From: Enorma sp964624825 | Lineage (GTDB): Bacteria; Actinomycetota; Coriobacteriia; Coriobacteriales; Coriobacteriaceae | Direction: 5' to 3' | DNA length: 55,629 nt | Assembly (NCBI GenBank): GCA_964624825.1 | Contig: CAZUYD010000012.1 | Coordinates: forward strand, 1 to 55,629 | Made by a program: the position numbers and the translations under genes | Shown here: positions 51,613 through 55,629 of the stretch, piece after piece | How positions within the stretch are numbered: position 1 is the stretch's first letter | Layout: each line of letters starts with the position of its first letter | The notes under the pieces: model-generated | The model's database searches: none | What the model was told of the DNA's origin: nothing | Seen by the model: the letters and a program-made list of their open reading frames with translations, nothing else

Positions 51613-52582
51613 CGAGACGAGCCGGCACCGCTTCTGCGCGTGTTTTGGCACTGTCGATCCAGTCGATGCCGCTTTTTCCTCACCTTCAGCGACTGCCGCC
51701 GTCCTCCATGCCGATGAGCCCGCGCAGCGACCGACCGTCTTTCATGAGCCCGCATCGCGCGCCGGCGCTTCGGGGCGGCGGGCGGCGCTCGTCGCCGCTC
51801 TCGCCTGCCTGTTTTTGCTGCTGGTCGTCGTTGTCGCCGGAAGGGCGCTCGAGGATGCTGCCGTGGCGACCGATTTCGACGCGCGGAACCTGGCTCCCTC
51901 GCTCGACCACCCGGCCGGGACGGACTGGATGGGGCGCGATATGCTTGCCCGTACCCTCGCCGGGCTTTCGACGTCGATACTCGTGGGGCTGCTCGCGGCG
52001 GCGGCTTCGGCGTTCATCGCGCTGGTGCTGGCGTCGGTGGCTGCCCTGGGCGGTTCCGGTGCCGATACCGTGGTGAATTGGCTTATCGAGGTGGTGACGA
52101 GCATCCCGCACCTGGTGCTGCTCATCTTGATCGGCTACGCGCTCGGTCGCGGTGCTGCGGGCGTGATGGTGGGCATCTCGATCACCCATTGGTCCAGTCT
52201 CACGCGCGTGCTGCGCGCAGAGATCATGCAGGTGTGCGCCCAGCCCTATATCGCGTGCTCTCAGGCGCTCGGTGTCTCGCGCGTGCGCATGGTGCTGGTT
52301 CACATGCTGCCGCACGTGCTCCCGCAGTTTCTCGTGGGCCTCATCCTGCTCTTTCCCCACGCCGTGCTGCATGAGGCGTCGATCACCTTTTTAGGGTTCG
52401 GCCTATCGCCAGAACAGCCGGCGATCGGCGTGATCCTATCCGAGGCGATGGGATATCTGACTTCGGGCGCTTGGTGGCTCGCGGTGGTTCCCGGCGCGGC
52501 GCTGCTGGCCGTCGTCTTGCTGTTTAATCGCGTGGGCGCACTGGTGCGCCGGTTGGTGTCGATCGAGGGGGTGCAGGCATGA
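51596..52582 (+). CDS. ABC transporter permease, DppC/NikC type
   Basis: A 328-residue permease. An N-terminal cytoplasmic tail of about 55 residues precedes six helices. It has the family-type DHPAGTDWMGRDMLARTLAG, the coupling loop EIMQVCAQPYIACSQALGVS and HEASITFLGFGLSPEQPAIG. ATG 51596 follows GAGGGGAGG inside the end of the first permease; its stop overlaps the next start (ATGA). Confidence 0.93.
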   Translation: MSLQHDETSRHRFCACFGTVDPVDAAFSSPSATAAVLHADEPAQRPTVFHEPASRAGASGRRAALVAALACLFLLLVVVVAGRALEDAAVATDFDARNLAPSLDHPAGTDWMGRDMLARTLAGLSTSILVGLLAAAASAFIALVLASVAALGGSGADTVVNWLIEVVTSIPHLVLLILIGYALGRGAAGVMVGISITHWSSLTRVLRAEIMQVCAQPYIACSQALGVSRVRMVLVHMLPHVLPQFLVGLILLFPHAVLHEASITFLGFGLSPEQPAIGVILSEAMGYLTSGAWWLAVVPGAALLAVVLLFNRVGALVRRLVSIEGVQA

Positions 52583-53523
52583 TGACGGCGGATGCATCGC
52601 ATGAGCAGCGCGCGCATCAGGACGCCGAGGTTCATCACCATCACAGCCATGCGTGCGGATCGCGGCATCCGGGCGGCGCGCACCTGCTCTCCATCGAGGG
52701 GTTTTCGGTGTCGTTTCGCATGTACGATCAAACGGAGTCCTTTTTTGCCGCGCGCAAGATCGACGCCCCGGTCATCCACGACCTATCCGTATCGGTGCAT
52801 ACGGGCGAGATATTGGCCATCGTGGGCGCGAGCGGGTCGGGCAAGACCCTGCTGGCCGATGCGATCATGGGGCTCTACGAGCCTAATGTCCAAGTCGAAG
52901 GAACCATGTGGTTCAACGGCGATCGGGTTGAGGCCGCCGACCTTGCTCGCCTGCGCGGCCGCGGCATCTCCCTCGTGCCGCAGAGCGTGACGAGCCTCGA
53001 TCCGCTCATGCGCATCGGCGATCAAATCGTGGGCGCCTGCGGGGTTGGCCGATCGGCGCGAGAAAAACGCGCGCAGCGCACCGACCGCATGCGGGAGCTG
53101 CTCGCAGCGTACGGGTTGCCACCCGAGGTCGCGGCGCGCTATCCCCACGAGTTGTCGGGTGGCATGGCGCGCCGCGTTCTTCTCATCTGCGCGCTCATGG
53201 ATGACCCCGTCCTCATCGTGGCGGACGAGCCCACGCCCGGGCTTGATATGAATCTGGCGCTTCGCGCCATCGATGACCTGCGCATGTTTGCCAATACAGG
53301 CGGCGGCGTCATGCTCATTACCCACCATCTGGAGCTCGCGCTGCGGGCAGCCGACCGCGTGGCTGTTTTTTACGAGGGCACGGTGGTGGAGGAGACGGCG
53401 TGCGCGAGCTTCGATGCGCCCGAGTCCCTCGCACATCCGTTCTCCCGTGCGCTGTGGCACGCGATGCCCGAGCACGATTTCGCGTACTGCTGCGAAGCGC
53501 GCGCAGGCGGGGAGGGCCAATGA
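52579..53523 (+). CDS. ABC transporter ATPase, DppD/NikD type, with His-rich N-terminus
   Basis: A 314-residue ATPase. Walker A GASGSGKTLLADAIMG, Q-loop LVPQSVTSLDPLM, signature LSGGMARRVLLICALMDDP and Walker B LIVADEPTPGLD are intact. The first 40 residues are a non-family extension with nine histidines (H8, H13, H19-H22, H24, H30, H35) and C26, a likely metal-binding tail that hints at nickel or another metal as cargo or regulator. It overlaps both neighbours by 4 bp. Confidence 0.92.
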   Translation: MMTADASHEQRAHQDAEVHHHHSHACGSRHPGGAHLLSIEGFSVSFRMYDQTESFFAARKIDAPVIHDLSVSVHTGEILAIVGASGSGKTLLADAIMGLYEPNVQVEGTMWFNGDRVEAADLARLRGRGISLVPQSVTSLDPLMRIGDQIVGACGVGRSAREKRAQRTDRMRELLAAYGLPPEVAARYPHELSGGMARRVLLICALMDDPVLIVADEPTPGLDMNLALRAIDDLRMFANTGGGVMLITHHLELALRAADRVAVFYEGTVVEETACASFDAPESLAHPFSRALWHAMPEHDFAYCCEARAGGEGQ

Positions 53524-54161
53524 GTCTCAAAGCGCAGGACGTGTCGTTCGCCTATCCCGGGCATACGCCCGTGCTCGACCGTGTTTCGCTGACCGTCGAG
53601 CGCGGGGAGCGCGTCGCGCTCTGCGCTCGTTCGGGACGCGGCAAGACGACGCTTTGCCGCGTCCTGGCCGGGTATTCCATGCCTCAGGCAGGGGCTGTGC
53701 TGGTGGATGATGCGCCGCTGCCCCGACGGGGCGCACGTCCGGTTCAGCTTATCTGGCAGCATCCAGAGCAAGCGTTCGATCCGCTGGTTCGCATGAGACG
53801 AAGCCTCGTCGAGGGGGTGCCGCAGGCCGTGCGCGCCTCCCGTGGCGGCGCCGCACGGTTAGCGCACGTGCGGAAGTGCGGGCTGCTCGAGCGCTTCGGA
53901 ATCCGTGAGCCATGGCTTGAGCGGTTCCCGCATGAACTTTCTGGTGGGGAGCTCATGCGCTTCTGCATCGTGCGCGCGCTGCTCGCCGAGCCGCGCTATC
54001 TGCTATGCGACGAGATGACGGCCATGCTCGATGCCGTTACCCAGGCCGAGCTGTGGGGCGAGCTCATCAAGATCGCCGAGGCGCGCGGCATGGGGCTGCT
54101 CCTTGTATCTCATAGTCCTGCGCTCGTAGAACGCGTAGCGACGAGAATCGTGAATCTGTGA
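53520..54161 (+). CDS. ABC transporter ATPase, short DppF/NikE type
   Basis: A 213-residue ATPase, shorter than DppF (about 330) and near NikE-like length, lacking the C-terminal oligopeptide-transporter extension. Walker A is CARSGRGKTTLCRV, with Ala in place of the first Gly; the signature is LSGGELMRFCIVRALLAEP and Walker B YLLCDEMTAMLD. In the Walker B region the catalytic Glu is kept. ATG 53520 overlaps the previous stop (ATGA). Last gene of the importer operon; no clear terminator follows. Confidence 0.9.
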   Translation: MSLKAQDVSFAYPGHTPVLDRVSLTVERGERVALCARSGRGKTTLCRVLAGYSMPQAGAVLVDDAPLPRRGARPVQLIWQHPEQAFDPLVRMRRSLVEGVPQAVRASRGGAARLAHVRKCGLLERFGIREPWLERFPHELSGGELMRFCIVRALLAEPRYLLCDEMTAMLDAVTQAELWGELIKIAEARGMGLLLVSHSPALVERVATRIVNL

Positions 54162-54388
54162 TCTGTAGCCTGTAAGCACGTGAAGGCTGTCTGATGTGAC
54201 AAAGATGAGCGCATGGTGCATGGCGAGCATATCGGTTGGCGTGCATGGTTGGAGTCCTGATGCAACAGGAGGTTCCAAGGGAACGTGTCTCGTAAACGCC
54301 TTCAGGCCAGCGCGGCGGCGGCTTTCTTTCCACATGAGAAGTGATATATTGAAGTTTAAGTCTGTTGGGTCAATACGTAAGGGTTATC

Positions 54389-55629
54389 ATGTATCGATCG
54401 TCTTCAGTCAAATCAATCGTAATCGGGGCGTTATGTCTTTTTATGCTGTTGCCGAGCATCTCGATTTGGGCAGATGATGCTTCGGGCGGAGATTCGCTCG
54501 ATGGGGTGATCATCACCGATTCCACGGCCGATTCCTCCTCTAACGATCAGGCAGCGCAAGATGGCGCGGCTGAATCAGGGGGAGTCGCCGGGGAGGGGTC
54601 GGGTTCAGCCGCTGATTCCTCTGAGTCGTCGGCAGATGACGAGGCCGCCGACGCGCTCGGCTCAGAATCGGATCAGCTCGATAGTTCCGATGATGGGATC
54701 GAAACGTTTTCTCTCGCGGAATTCTACGCGAAATTCCGCGGTTCAAGCTGGCGTTATAGCAGCGGCGTGCTCAACGACAGTTGGAGCGGGATGGAAGGCT
54801 TAACCGCCTGGACCGAATCCAATGGTACGTATACCGGCAGCAACGGCGAGACGGTAACAAGCGCGACCGCTATGGGAATCGAGGTCTCGAGCGACCAGGG
54901 TTCTATCGACTGGGAACAGGTCAAGGCAGCCGGGGTCGATTTCGCCATCATCCGGTGCGCATATGGTTCTGGTGGGGCTGACGCTCAGTTTGAGGCCAAC
55001 GTACAGGGGTGCTTGGATAACGGCATCCCCTTTGGCATCTACCTTTACTCGTATGCCTACGATGCGGCCACAGCTACGGCCGAGGCGGAGTACGTCCTTT
55101 CGATTCTTGACGAAGCGGGCATTTCTCCTGCCGACCTCGATCTGCCGATCTTCATCGACTTGGAGAACGAGGATGAGAATGGATCACCGTCCGGGTTCAA
55201 TGAGTCTACCGGCGAGCTCACGAACAATGAAAATGCGCTTCTAGCTATCGCTCAGGCCTTCTGCAGCTGCATCGAGGGTTCCGGTTACGAGGCGGGCGTG
55301 TATGCAAGCCTTGCGTGGTGGAACGAGTATCTTACCGATCTGGGTTTTGATGAATATGCACGGTGGGTCGCGGATGCCGGCTCTTCTACATGTTCATATT
55401 CCAACGAGTATGACTACTGGGAGCTTTCTTCTGCAGGAACCGTAAGCGGAATAAGCGGCTCGGTGGGCATTGCGTTTGCAAACGGACCGGTGTTCGAGAC
55501 ATGGGTGGCTCCCACTCTGACCGGAGCGACCGCTCAAAGCTCGGGTACGAAGGTGTCGTGGAGTGAGGTTGAGGGCGCCGCGGGCTACGCCGTCTACCGC
55601 AAGGTGTCCGGCGGCAGCTGGTCGATGAT
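54389..55629 (+). CDS. Secreted GH25 lysozyme-like protein, cut by the window end
   Basis: The frame from ATG 54389 (TAAGGG upstream) is open to the window edge (413 codons). A signal peptide (SIVIGALCLFMLLPSISIWA) leads to an acidic Ser/Asp/Ala-rich linker (about 30-105), then a GH25 muramidase domain: GIEVSSDQGSIDWEQVKAAG, FAIIRCAYG, FGIYLYSYAYDAATA, FIDLENEDEN (D257 and E259) and AGVYASLAWWNEYL. GH25 normally has DVS at the first block; here the Asp is Glu (E165). A fibronectin III-like segment (APTLTGATAQSSGTKVSW, then AAGYAVYRKVSGG) starts near residue 375 and is incomplete. Likely cell-wall turnover or a secreted bacteriolytic enzyme. The 227 bases upstream (54162-54388) show no gene. 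Confidence 0.88.
   Translation, partial: MYRSSSVKSIVIGALCLFMLLPSISIWADDASGGDSLDGVIITDSTADSSSNDQAAQDGAAESGGVAGEGSGSAADSSESSADDEAADALGSESDQLDSSDDGIETFSLAEFYAKFRGSSWRYSSGVLNDSWSGMEGLTAWTESNGTYTGSNGETVTSATAMGIEVSSDQGSIDWEQVKAAGVDFAIIRCAYGSGGADAQFEANVQGCLDNGIPFGIYLYSYAYDAATATAEAEYVLSILDEAGISPADLDLPIFIDLENEDENGSPSGFNESTGELTNNENALLAIAQAFCSCIEGSGYEAGVYASLAWWNEYLTDLGFDEYARWVADAGSSTCSYSNEYDYWELSSAGTVSGISGSVGIAFANGPVFETWVAPTLTGATAQSSGTKVSWSEVEGAAGYAVYRKVSGGSWSM

Overview
The window looks like a chromosomal contig from a high-GC anaerobic gut actinobacterium of the class Coriobacteriia, most likely Collinsella or a close relative. That assignment is inference: it rests on GC-rich, GTG/TTG-tolerant coding, a Rho factor with a very long basic N-terminal extension, a three-gene 2-hydroxyacyl-CoA dehydratase/activase set, class III fructose-bisphosphatase, PTS sugar uptake genes and a LoaP-type NusG paralogue at an exopolysaccharide locus. 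A run of exactly 100 N (34735-34834) shows the sequence is scaffolded.

Layout. 0.6-3.6 kb: a membrane-anchored Ltp-repeat protein, an XRE-type regulator and a membrane serine/threonine kinase. 3.9-7.2 kb: operon of two HgdB-like proteins and a BadF/HgdC-type ATPase. 7.5-11.8 kb, minus strand: secreted coiled-coil cell-wall protein, a GtrA-like membrane protein and fbp; between the first two lies a 206-bp element bounded by 26-bp perfect inverted repeats. 12.3-28.7 kb: a large surface polysaccharide locus. It starts with an LCP ligase, a Wzz-like protein, a tyrosine kinase and a PHP phosphatase, then a repeat-rich leader and loaP, then phosphoglycosyltransferase, GT4, radical SAM, LicD, glycerol-phosphate cytidylyltransferase, GT4, pyruvyl transferase, Wzy-like polymerase, flippase, FrhB-like and ferredoxin-like genes. 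From 20.1 kb the locus becomes clearly AT-richer, which suggests an acquired, strain-specific half.

28.7-33.0 kb is a mobile-element graveyard. It holds two IS21-type (istB) remnants with 22-23-bp tandem end repeats, an apparently intact AbiE-like type IV toxin-antitoxin pair with a palindromic operator, a truncated second AbiEii gene and a broken hipA. 33.2-34.4 kb: a MetE-like methyltransferase. 34.6-35.1 kb: tandem repeats around the assembly gap. 35.7-38.0 kb: rho. 38.2-41.6 kb, minus strand: YtcJ-like amidohydrolase and an MFS exporter. 42.0 kb: tRNA-Arg(UCU). 42.4-45.6 kb: ptsH, ptsI and a 1-phosphofructokinase-like gene, with strong hairpins between them. 45.8-48.8 kb: pepC-like peptidase and CCA-adding enzyme. 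48.9-54.2 kb: a five-gene peptide/nickel-type ABC importer with a Tat-type lipoprotein and a His-rich ATPase. 54.4 kb to the end: a secreted GH25 lysozyme cut by the window edge.

The most interesting material is the LoaP-associated polysaccharide locus, which combines a radical SAM/SPASM enzyme, a predicted glycerol-phosphate decoration pathway, a pyruvyl transferase and a rearranged FrhB/ferredoxin pair. Next are the 206-bp inverted-repeat element and the AbiE island.
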